This document shows positions 1-6,567 of a DNA stretch of 12,943 nt, piece after piece. Numbering within the stretch: the stretch's first letter is position 1; each line of letters begins with the position of its first letter. The position numbers and the translations under genes were made by a program. Under the pieces are notes generated by a model. That model did not search any database and had not been told where the DNA came from. It worked only from the letters and a program-made list of their open reading frames with translations. Origin of the DNA: an uncultured Pseudogracilibacillus sp. (lineage in GTDB: Bacteria; Bacillota; Bacilli; Bacillales; Amphibacillaceae); assembly GCA_937960785.1 (NCBI GenBank), contig CALGOZ010000100.1:1-12943 (forward strand), written 5' to 3'.

Positions 1-71
1 CGCCAGCGAGTAAGTTTATACTCTTTGGCCTTCCAACCTACACACTGGAGCACGCCAGCGAGTAAGGTTAT
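1..71. repeat. Direct repeat, two copies 52 bases apart
   Basis: The 14-mer CGCCAGCGAGTAAG occurs at 1-14 and again at 53-66. The match extends to 18 of 19 bases (1-19 versus 53-71, one T/G difference). The copies are clearly more GC-rich than the surrounding AT-rich DNA. The first copy abuts the window edge, so a longer repeat unit or array could continue to the left. No coding or RNA function is evident. Confidence 0.6.
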
Positions 72-342
72 GGACAAAGGCACTTCTAGTTACTTAGTAA
101 AGACCTTTTTCGAATAAGTTAATAGAAAAAACAGCTCTCCCGTAGAATACTCCCTGAGAAATTCAATAAACAAAACTTTACCAGAGTGAAAAATCTTAGT
201 AAGCTTTTAAAAATTCCTAGAACTGAGAATTAAGAAGTAATTTTAATAAAATAACTGGTGTGAAATACTTTAGTAAAAGCCTTAGCAACACTGTGTTAAT
301 GGTAGTTAACTTATAAAAGTGTCTGCAAAATAAAATAAAGAA
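1..342. other. Gene-free AT-rich stretch at left edge
   Basis: I see no supportable gene in either strand: frames are short, stop-rich and lack Shine-Dalgarno sequences. The stretch holds a direct repeat at its left end (described separately). It also holds three loosely similar sites built on CTTAGTAA or CTTTAGTAA, at about 93-109, 195-208 and 268-284, which may be decayed copies of something or simply AT-rich coincidence. A small palindrome, AACAC-T-GTGTT, lies at 287-297. The region follows the cheY terminator on the minus strand, so it may contain the promoter or tail of a neighbour outside the window. Confidence 0.5.
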
Positions 343-377
343 GGACTGAAAGATTAAATCATAGATTCTTTCAGTCC
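343..377 (-). terminator. Intrinsic terminator after cheY
   Basis: A perfect 11-bp stem (GGACTGAAAGA at 343-353 with TCTTTCAGTCC at 367-377) encloses a 13-base loop. Read on the minus strand it is followed by a T-rich tail (TTCTTTATTTTATTTT). It lies about 92 bases beyond the cheY stop codon and would end that transcript. The stem core is shared with the terminators at 5227-5269 and 8017-8053. Confidence 0.75.
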
Positions 378-469
378 ATCCATTCATTGGAGTATGGGTT
401 TGTCCCAGTCTCTATTTATTTGAAATTTGATGCTCATTGCAATTAAAAGGTTATTTTATCGTTTATAAA

Positions 470-835
470 TCAATCGAGAGAAAGTACATTTTCTAGTGCT
501 TCTTTTATTCGTTCCGGTGTAAAAGGTTTGACAATAAAATCTTGAGCACCGGCTTCAATCGCTTCTACGACCATTCGTTGCTGTCCCATTGCGGAACACA
601 TGATTATTTTAACGTCTGGGTCTGTTTTACGGATTTCTCTAACCGCTTCTGTTCCATTTAAATTCGGCATTGTAATATCCATCGTAATGACATCTGGTTT
701 TAATTCTTTATTCTTTTCTACTGCTTCAAGGCCATCCGCTGCTTCTCCGACTACTTCATGACCTAAACTCGTTAAAATACCTTTTAATTGCATACGCATA
801 AACATCGCATCATCGGTAATTAATATTCTAGCCAC
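470..835 (-). CDS. cheY: CheY-type single-domain response regulator
   Basis: This 121-residue receiver domain has no output domain. The phosphorylation pocket is complete: D8 and D9 bind the metal, D53 (in TMDITMP) is the phospho-acceptor, and S81 and K103 (in VKPF) form the switch. The segments RILITDDAMFMRM and IIMCSAMGQQ are typical of Firmicute CheY, which is phosphorylated by CheA and binds the flagellar switch to control rotation. The start is GTG at 835, preceded by AAAGGGA at 844-850. It lies 33 bases after sbcC with no clear promoter between, so it may be read from the sbcDC transcript, and it is followed by a terminator. In B. subtilis cheY sits in the large fla/che operon, so this isolated position is unusual. 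It could be a second CheY-like regulator rather than the main chemotaxis one. Confidence 0.85.
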   Translation of the reverse strand: MARILITDDAMFMRMQLKGILTSLGHEVVGEAADGLEAVEKNKELKPDVITMDITMPNLNGTEAVREIRKTDPDVKIIMCSAMGQQRMVVEAIEAGAQDFIVKPFTPERIKEALENVLSLD

Positions 836-868
836 TCTTTTTATCCCTTTCTATTTCGTAATCTATAT

Positions 869-3800
869 TTACTTTAAAATAAATTTCGTTTTACTATACC
901 CTTCTTTTTCCTTCGTCACTTCTAAGCGGGCGGGAAATAACTGCTTCACTTCCTGAACGTGAGAGATAACGCCGATCATCCGTCCAGTTTTTTGAATTTG
1001 AACGAGCGCTTCAATTGACTTATGGCGGGATTCTTCATCTAAAGAGCCGAAACCTTCATCGATAAACATCGTATCGATGCGTACGCTCCCTTGATAGCTT
1101 TGAATAATATCGGACATTCCAAGAGCTAAACATAAAGATGCGATAAACTTCTCGCCTCCAGACAATGTTTTTACATCACGCAGTTGTCCGGTATAGCTAT
1201 CATATACGTCGATCATTAACCCACTCTGACGACGATAAGATTCCGTTCGTTCACTTCGGACTAAATAATATTGCCCGTCAGAAAGTGGCCTGAATCGTTC
1301 GTTTGCTGCGACGATAATTTGATCGAGAAAGTCAATTTGTAAATAACGCTCGAAGGAAATTCTTTTCAGATTATTTCCGCTTAATACTTCATATACATCT
1401 TGAACGAGCACTACCTTTTTTTCTAGCTCATTTATTTTATCATACAATGCTTCGATATGTCCTTTTAATCGCTCGGCATTTTGTTTGTTTTGTGTATGTT
1501 TATTTTTCTCTGCTAGAGCCTTTTCGTATTGCCTTTTATATTGTAATAACTTTTCCCTCATTTTTTCAAGGTCCATGCTTTTTTCATCTTTTAATTCCTT
1601 TTCTAACGTATCGATTTGTTGGTGTAACGACTTTATAGATTCTTTATACAACTCAACTTCTTCAATAAGTTCTGTAATTTTATCTTCAGGTAACTTTGCT
1701 TTTTTATAAACTTCAATCGAAGGAAAATTTGCTTCTTTTACTTTCGTTTTAAAAGTTTCCTTCCTTATTTGTAATCGTTCTAGCTCTGCTTTTAGCTGTG
1801 TTTCTTTAACTCCTAGCTCAGCGCGCTTTGACGTATGTGTTTGCTCGATATCCCTTAGTTGTACTTCAGCTTCTCTGTAAGCTTGTTCCAACGTTTCTTT
1901 TTGAGTTTTTAATGTATTAATATTTGTTTCTAAAGTTGTTAACTGACGAAACTTCTCAGGTATGTCACGAATTCGCTCTTCAAATGTAGCATTTTTTTCA
2001 ATTATTTGTTGAGTTTTCTGTTGATAAGTAGTTTCAAGGGTGTCGTAAGCTTGTTTCTTACGGTCAATTTCGTTTTCTAAAGATGCCATTTTCTCTCTGA
2101 TTGTTTGGAGTTGTTTTTCCTCTTTTTGTAATTGTTCGTATTCTGCTTTTAATTTCTTCGTCTTTTGTTTGCTTTGCAGAAGGGATTCTTTCACTTCGGT
2201 AAGGGTTATTTTACGCCTGATATGTAGTTCTTGTTTTAACAAATCAATGCTATCTTGTTGACTTTGTTTATTGCTTTTAGCTTCTAGATAAGCTGTTTGT
2301 GCCTGCGTAAAAGCTTTGTTCGCTTTTTGTAATTGTTCGTCCGTTATTAAAATGTCTGTTTCAGCATGTTTTCGCGGATGATGCGTACTTCCACAAACGG
2401 GGCATGGGTCACCTTCTACTAAGGTTGCTGCCAGAGCAGAGGCTTGTTGTTTAAACCAAGTTTGTTCGAGCTTGCGATAATGTTTTTCCTCTCGTTTAAA
2501 TTGCATTTCTTTTTCTTTCATCACTCGAGTTAAAGATATTAAATATTCAGCTTCTTTCACCAATCTTTTCCATGTTTCGAAAATTCTTTGCTCTTGATGA
2601 TAGGCTTCACTTATCTTTGATAATCGACTTAAGTTCTTTTCGAGTTGTAATGCTTGTTGTCGATTTTGTTTTAATAATAATTCATTTTTTTCTATTTGTG
2701 TCTTTATCTCTTTTCGTTCTTCCTGTAGTTTATTAAGTGAGGATTTTAATTGTTTGAGAGCGACCTCTTCCTTATGCATTTCCTTTACGATTGGTATGTA
2801 ACTTTCGTAGATACGTAATTGTTCTGCTATTTGTTCGCGCTCTTGTTCCCGGGCTAGTTCTTTATGATATAGTTCTTGTTTTTGCTTATAGTTAGCTTCG
2901 ACTTCTTTTAGAGTGACTTTATCCTTACGTATTGCTTCTTTCAAACGGTTTACTTCGTTTATTTGTTCGTTATACTGCATTTCATAAGGGACAATTTGTA
3001 AGGCTTCGCGCGCACGTTGGATTTCGTTTTCTTTTTGTTTTATTTCTTCCTTTCGCTTTTTTAAGTTTTCGTAGCGTTCCTTGCTCGTTTTTAATTGAGC
3101 GAACTTTTGATTGATCATTTCCTGATAAGTTAATTTCTTTTGTTCTTGTTCATATTTTTTCACATACTTTTGATAAGTCATATGGGCTTGCTCAATTAGG
3201 TCGTCTATAACATCCATTTCTGTTCCGATTAATTCGATTACTTGTTTCGTATCGTAATGATCCTGCTCTAATAACTGAAATAACGGACTCTCATCTCTAG
3301 GTATAATCGTTTGTGGTATGTTTCGTAAGGCACTTTGTAACGAATCTTGTTGAAAGGAAAGTTCGCGTTTTAATTCACTTAGTTGCTCGCGTAACGTTTC
3401 ATTCATTCTTTTATACCGTTCGGTACGAAAGATTCTACGTAAAATTTCTTCCTTATTTTCAGTATCAGAGGTTAATAGTTTGCGAAACTCTCCTTGGGGA
3501 AGCATGACAATTTGCTTAAATTGTTCTTCTGTTAGACCGATTAGTTGTTCGATTTTTGCATTGATTTCTGTAACAATTTGCCGATCTACTACTGGGACTT
3601 CATCATCATCTATCATTTCATAAAATTCATATCGTTCACCGGTTTTTGTTTTATTTCCTTTTTTAACATGACCGAGTTGTCGCAATACTCGGTACGTACG
3701 ATCATGTATTTGGAATTGTAATTCTACCGCAGTATGTACATCATCCTCAGCGAAATGACTTCGTAACATCGTCACATTTTCCCGATCAGAACCACTTGCA

Positions 3801-3964
3801 CTGCCGTATAAAGCAAAGGTAATCGCATCGAAAATCGTCGTCTTACCTGCTCCTGTTGCCCCAGAAATAACGAATAACCTTCGATCTCCTAACTTTGTAA
3901 AGTCGATTGTTTCTGTATCTTTATAAGGTCCGAAAGCGGTCATTTTTAGACGGATTAATTTCAT
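869..3964 (-). CDS. sbcC: SbcC, SMC-like ATPase of the SbcCD nuclease
   Basis: Rad50-type subunit of the SbcCD complex, which uses ATP to open DNA ends and hairpins for the SbcD nuclease in the cytoplasm. The protein has 1031 residues, somewhat shorter than B. subtilis SbcC. Walker A GATGAGKT is at residues 35-42. Long charged coiled-coil arms (roughly 170-510 and 530-880) flank the zinc-hook motif C521-P-V-C524. The C-terminal ATPase half carries the signature LSGGEK (934-939) and Walker B MFIDEGF (966-972). The start was set at ATG 3964 (MKLIRLKMTAFGPY, the usual family N-terminus), with AAGGAGG six bases upstream. A longer frame opening at a TTG at 4018 would overlap sbcD and has no SD. 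Only 22 bases separate it from the sbcD stop, so the two form an operon. Confidence 0.95.
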   Translation of the reverse strand: MKLIRLKMTAFGPYKDTETIDFTKLGDRRLFVISGATGAGKTTIFDAITFALYGSASGSDRENVTMLRSHFAEDDVHTAVELQFQIHDRTYRVLRQLGHVKKGNKTKTGERYEFYEMIDDDEVPVVDRQIVTEINAKIEQLIGLTEEQFKQIVMLPQGEFRKLLTSDTENKEEILRRIFRTERYKRMNETLREQLSELKRELSFQQDSLQSALRNIPQTIIPRDESPLFQLLEQDHYDTKQVIELIGTEMDVIDDLIEQAHMTYQKYVKKYEQEQKKLTYQEMINQKFAQLKTSKERYENLKKRKEEIKQKENEIQRAREALQIVPYEMQYNEQINEVNRLKEAIRKDKVTLKEVEANYKQKQELYHKELAREQEREQIAEQLRIYESYIPIVKEMHKEEVALKQLKSSLNKLQEERKEIKTQIEKNELLLKQNRQQALQLEKNLSRLSKISEAYHQEQRIFETWKRLVKEAEYLISLTRVMKEKEMQFKREEKHYRKLEQTWFKQQASALAATLVEGDPCPVCGSTHHPRKHAETDILITDEQLQKANKAFTQAQTAYLEAKSNKQSQQDSIDLLKQELHIRRKITLTEVKESLLQSKQKTKKLKAEYEQLQKEEKQLQTIREKMASLENEIDRKKQAYDTLETTYQQKTQQIIEKNATFEERIRDIPEKFRQLTTLETNINTLKTQKETLEQAYREAEVQLRDIEQTHTSKRAELGVKETQLKAELERLQIRKETFKTKVKEANFPSIEVYKKAKLPEDKITELIEEVELYKESIKSLHQQIDTLEKELKDEKSMDLEKMREKLLQYKRQYEKALAEKNKHTQNKQNAERLKGHIEALYDKINELEKKVVLVQDVYEVLSGNNLKRISFERYLQIDFLDQIIVAANERFRPLSDGQYYLVRSERTESYRRQSGLMIDVYDSYTGQLRDVKTLSGGEKFIASLCLALGMSDIIQSYQGSVRIDTMFIDEGFGSLDEESRHKSIEALVQIQKTGRMIGVISHVQEVKQLFPARLEVTKEKEGYSKTKFILK

Positions 3965-3986
3965 CTTTTTCCTCCTTTTTGTCTTA

Positions 3987-5138
3987 CTACTCCCTGTCTT
4001 CTTGAAAAATTCCTTCAACTAACTCATTAAAAATTTCAAGTTGTTCTTTTTCAGCTGCATATCCTTTTACTTCTTTATAAAATGCCTGAAACAATTCTAA
4101 GTCGGATTGTTTTTCTTTTTTTATATGAATTTCATTATCTTCTGAAGAAACGAATTGATCATACGGACGCTCTAAATGTAACGTATTTGGAAAGACTGCC
4201 CGGACCTTCTCCATCGGTGATAATACTGGTGTTCGATCTAATAATTTTATAAAAATATAATCCTCACTCGGTTCCATTCTTAAAATATCCTCAATCTTTC
4301 CTTCTACTGTCCGCATATCGCGCATAGGGTTAATTTCCTTCGTTTCTATATCGACAGTGCCTTCTTTATCCAAATTAACGATATAGTAACTTTTTTTATG
4401 ATGCTCCTCAGAAATTGAATATTTTAAAGGTGAGCCGGCATAGCGAATAAAGCTTTTGCTTACGGCGTGAGCTCGATGTAAATGTCCCAAGGCGACGTAG
4501 TTAAAGTTAGAAAAATGAGAGGCATTTACATATTCTATACCTCCGACGGATAAAAGCCGTTCGGAATCGCTCGTATTCTCTCTTTTTTCCCCTCGGGGTG
4601 TAACGAAAAAATGCCCGACAAAGACGTGGCGAGCCTGAGGATTCATCTTTTCTATCATTTTTTCTACGATTGTCTTAACTGCATCGTCATACGTCCTGAT
4701 AGAGTCATCCCCGTATAAGTTGCGCACCATGCTTGGATCAACAAAAGGCGCTAAATGAAAATGTACTTCTCCGAACTCATCCTCGAGAATAACTGGATCG
4801 TTTGTTTCTTCTAATTTACCTACAACATAAAAGCCATTATCCCATAATAATTTACTCGCAAAATGAAGATGAGTTGGACTATCATGGTTTCCGGCAATTG
4901 CAATGACCGGTATTTCTTCCTTAAGTATAATTTCATCTAAAAAATAATCGAGTAATTCTACTGCTTCCTTCGGTGGCTGAGAACGGTCATATAAATCTCC
5001 TGCAATAATTATGACATCAGGGCTTTCTTCTTTAATCGCTTGAATAAAGTCATTAATAAAAGCTCGTTGTACTTCTAACATTGAAGTCCCGTGAACAATC
5101 TTTCCTAAATGCCAATCAGCTGTATGAAATATTTTCAC
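3987..5138 (-). CDS. sbcD: SbcD, metallo-nuclease subunit of SbcCD
   Basis: Mre11-type calcineurin-like phosphoesterase of 383 residues, which cuts DNA ends and hairpins together with SbcC. All metal-binding motifs are visible: D8-x-H10 (HTADWH), G47-D48 to D51 (GDLYD), G83-N84-H85-D86, H176 (VGHFF) and G218-H219-L220-H221 (GHLH). The C-terminal part (about 270-383) fits the capping and SbcC-binding region. The start was taken as GTG at 5138 because GGAGG lies at 5146-5150, seven bases upstream, and the protein then begins MKIFHTADWHLGK like its relatives. An upstream in-frame TTG at 5159 has no SD. A promoter is proposed at 5174-5202. The gene is 22 bases upstream of sbcC. Confidence 0.95.
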   Translation of the reverse strand: MKIFHTADWHLGKIVHGTSMLEVQRAFINDFIQAIKEESPDVIIIAGDLYDRSQPPKEAVELLDYFLDEIILKEEIPVIAIAGNHDSPTHLHFASKLLWDNGFYVVGKLEETNDPVILEDEFGEVHFHLAPFVDPSMVRNLYGDDSIRTYDDAVKTIVEKMIEKMNPQARHVFVGHFFVTPRGEKRENTSDSERLLSVGGIEYVNASHFSNFNYVALGHLHRAHAVSKSFIRYAGSPLKYSISEEHHKKSYYIVNLDKEGTVDIETKEINPMRDMRTVEGKIEDILRMEPSEDYIFIKLLDRTPVLSPMEKVRAVFPNTLHLERPYDQFVSSEDNEIHIKKEKQSDLELFQAFYKEVKGYAAEKEQLEIFNELVEGIFQEDRE

Positions 5139-5173
5139 TCCTATACCTCCATAGGTCAACTCTTTTTTCTATT

Positions 5174-5202
5174 ATTATCGTTCTTTTATTCCTTTTTTGC
5201 AA
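5174..5202 (-). promoter_or_regulatory. Probable sigma-A promoter of sbcDC
   Basis: On the minus strand TTGCAA (5197-5202) is separated by 17 bases from GATAAT (5174-5179), which matches the -10 consensus at five of six positions. Transcription would start near 5167, about 30 bases before the sbcD GTG, leaving room for the GGAGG ribosome binding site. The match is by eye only. Confidence 0.45.
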
Positions 5203-5226
5203 AATCTTTATTTATTGCGCAAAAAT

Positions 5227-5269
5227 TAAAATGGACTGAGTATTATTAAAGAAAACTCAGTCCATTTTA
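5227..5269 (-). terminator. Intrinsic terminator after the redoxin gene
   Basis: A perfect 15-bp stem (5227-5241 with 5255-5269) with core GGACTGAGT/ACTCAGTCC encloses a 13-base loop. On the minus strand it runs into ATTTTTGCGC, so it ends the redoxin transcript about 20 bases past its stop codon and insulates the sbcDC promoter. The arms are nearly symmetric and rich in A and T at the base, so weak activity on the plus strand is possible, but no gene there needs it. Confidence 0.85.
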
Positions 5270-5288
5270 GTTACTAAATTAATTATAT

Positions 5289-5528
5289 TTAACCTCGGAG
5301 TGCTTGTTCAACACTGTTTGGATCAAAGCCGAGAATCCACTTGCCATTAAGTTCTGTTTGTGGGACACCTAATTGTCCTGTCGTTGCCATTAGACGTTTA
5401 GCTGCTCTTTCGTCTTTTTGAATATTTACCGTTCGTACGCGAATGTCTTTTTCCCGTAAGTGGCGAATCATCATCGTACAATAAGGACAAGTATCCGTCA
5501 TATATACTGTTGCTGTTGGTCTAGCCAT
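5289..5528 (-). CDS. Glutaredoxin/NrdH-like redoxin, CPYC active site
   Basis: Small 79-residue thioredoxin-fold protein with the redox motif C14-P-Y-C17 just after the first strand (ATVYMTDTCPYC). The Val-Pro of the cis-proline loop is in LGVPQTELNG, followed by LGFDPNSVEQAL near the C-terminus. Such proteins reduce disulfides or exchange thiols in the cytoplasm. Which one this is (NrdH-like electron donor, mycoredoxin-like or a persulfide-handling redoxin) cannot be decided from the sequence. The start is ATG at 5528, with AAGGAAGGG eight bases upstream. An in-frame GTG at 5537 lies too close to that SD. The gene stands alone between its own promoter, which holds an operator-like palindrome at 5565-5586, and a strong terminator. 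Confidence 0.85.
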   Translation of the reverse strand: MARPTATVYMTDTCPYCTMMIRHLREKDIRVRTVNIQKDERAAKRLMATTGQLGVPQTELNGKWILGFDPNSVEQALRG

Positions 5529-5562
5529 CGTTAACACCCTTCCTTATCTTAATACTAACTTT

Positions 5563-5591
5563 AGTATATACCCCGATAGGTATATATGCAA
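5563..5591 (-). promoter_or_regulatory. Redoxin promoter with CsoR/CstR-like operator
   Basis: On the minus strand a weak -35 TTGCAT (5586-5591) is followed after 17 bases by TATACT (5563-5568), five of six to the -10 consensus. Almost the whole spacer is a palindrome: TATATACC at 5565-5572 and GGTATATA at 5579-5586 on the plus strand, with six bases between. The minus-strand core TACCTATCGGGGTA resembles operators of the CsoR/CstR/FrmR repressor family (TACC...GGGGTA type). A repressor bound here would cover the -10 and -35 boxes. No such regulator gene is in the window. Confidence 0.55.
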
Positions 5592-5609
5592 AGGATGAGC
5601 TCACGACTT

Positions 5610-5948
5610 TTATTCGATTTCTTTTTGCCATGTTTTTAATAATTTATATAGTTGGTCCGTTTCGATTTCAACGGTGTTTTCTCCATTAAAAACATCTAAA
5701 GCATCTTCTATCGTCGTATTCGTCGGTGTAACTGTCACCGTTGTACGATTTCCTGTGTACGTAATAGTACCTTGTTTTACACGTTTAATTTGCTCAAATT
5801 CATTTAAAATTTGCCAATTACGCAGAGGTGCATCAACCATTAAAAATTCCTCAAGTAATGTTAAGTTGGGATCATCAAACTGAATAACTTTCCGTTTTTT
5901 CCTTCTTTCGCCACGTTGCAACGTAATTTCTTTAATTGAGTAGTTCAA
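5610..5948 (-). CDS. Unrecognised 112-aa protein, candidate EndoU immunity
   Basis: I do not recognise this family. The cytosolic protein has no signal peptide or membrane segment. Its N-terminus carries a strongly basic patch (residues 12-20, seven of nine K or R). The middle is rich in Thr and Val (GTITYTGNRTTVTVTPTNTT) and looks like beta strands, and the C-terminus is acidic and helical (LYKLLKTWQKEIE). The start was set at TTG 5948 because AGGGAG lies at 5955-5960, six bases upstream, and this removes a 41-base overlap with the preceding gene. An ATG at 6005 in the same frame has no SD. It begins 16 bases after the EndoU lipoprotein stop, so the two are very probably co-transcribed and co-translated. 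That arrangement suggests an immunity protein for the RNase, but this is inference from position only. No terminator was found after it. Confidence 0.7.
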   Translation of the reverse strand: MNYSIKEITLQRGERRKKRKVIQFDDPNLTLLEEFLMVDAPLRNWQILNEFEQIKRVKQGTITYTGNRTTVTVTPTNTTIEDALDVFNGENTVEIETDQLYKLLKTWQKEIE

Positions 5949-5964
5949 CTTTTTCTCCCTACTT

Positions 5965-6492
5965 TCAATAAATTGGAAAGGCAGAAATAATTTTTTCTTC
6001 TTCATCGAGATACATTCGGATTACGATTCCTTCTTCTGTTAAACCTTCATATGTATTTCCGGAGATAAATTGTTTTGTTTCATAAGCTTCATTAATCCCA
6101 TCGATGACTTCTTGCGTACTCCAATACAGTGGGAAAAAAGTAGAAATACCTTTGTTTCCCGACTTCTTTATACCATCTATTTCTACTTCGGCCTCATACA
6201 CTCCGTTCGTATCCGGATCGGTTCTCGTTCCCTCTACTACTTTACCTTTAGCTGTCGATAATCCCTCGTAATGAAAACCTACCGCTTCACCCTGGCGGTT
6301 TATTTCTCCTTCTAAAATATGCCCTAAAGCTCCTTCTCTGAAATTATCTGTATTAACTAATTGTTTAATGGGAATTTCTTCAGTCTCTAAAAACTCATCA
6401 ATCCACTCACTATCTTCAGGGAGTAAAGCACAGCCTGTTACAGTTATCGTCAATAATAATAGTGCGATAATTCGGGCTATACGTTGTATCAT
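5965..6492 (-). CDS. Lipoprotein with a bacterial EndoU-type RNase domain
   Basis: A 175-residue predicted lipoprotein: the signal peptide (MIQRIARIIALLLLTITVTGC) ends in the lipobox V18-T-G-C21, so the mature protein would be anchored on the outer membrane face. After a short acidic linker, residues about 50-175 match the pattern I know for bacterial EndoU nucleases: GHILEGEI with H58, GFHYEG with H74, STFFP at 117-121 followed by W124, a helix EVIDGINEAY, and a closing strand ending AFPIY. The 16-residue spacing of the two histidines fits the EndoU catalytic pair. K109, K110 or K114 could supply the lysine. The start is ATG 6492, with AAGGGG at 6500-6505. A GTG at 6513 in frame lacks an SD. 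EndoU domains are known as RNase tips of polymorphic toxins, and a compact lipid-anchored form is less usual. Alternative: a housekeeping lipoprotein that has lost activity, since the final motif has F172 where I would expect Tyr. Confidence 0.75.
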   Translation of the reverse strand: MIQRIARIIALLLLTITVTGCALLPEDSEWIDEFLETEEIPIKQLVNTDNFREGALGHILEGEINRQGEAVGFHYEGLSTAKGKVVEGTRTDPDTNGVYEAEVEIDGIKKSGNKGISTFFPLYWSTQEVIDGINEAYETKQFISGNTYEGLTEEGIVIRMYLDEEEKIISAFPIY

Positions 6493-6527
6493 GTCTCTTC
6501 CCCTTCCGAACACAATTTTCTTTAAAA

Positions 6528-6561
6528 AAAGAAGAGGTTAATGCTTTCTCACCTCTTCTTT
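6528..6561 (-). terminator. Intrinsic terminator after mvaS
   Basis: A perfect 11-bp stem (AAAGAAGAGGT at 6528-6538 with ACCTCTTCTTT at 6551-6561) encloses a 12-base loop. On the minus strand it runs into seven T residues. It begins just after the mvaS stop codon at 6568-6570. The EndoU lipoprotein starts only 35 bases further on and no convincing promoter lies between, so that gene depends on read-through or on a promoter I could not see inside mvaS. Confidence 0.85.
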
Positions 6562-6567
6562 CTCTAA

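Noticed and set aside
1447..3507. Several plus-strand frames of 60-74 codons opposite sbcC
   Set aside because: They are shadows of the Lys/Glu-rich coiled-coil codons, without SD or conserved features.
3965..4018. Longer sbcC start at TTG 4018
   Set aside because: It overlaps the end of sbcD and lacks an SD; ATG 3964 has AAGGAGG and the family N-terminus.
5949..6005. Longer start (ATG 6005) for the 112-residue protein
   Set aside because: It overlaps the EndoU gene by 41 bases and has no SD; TTG 5948 has AGGGAG six bases upstream.
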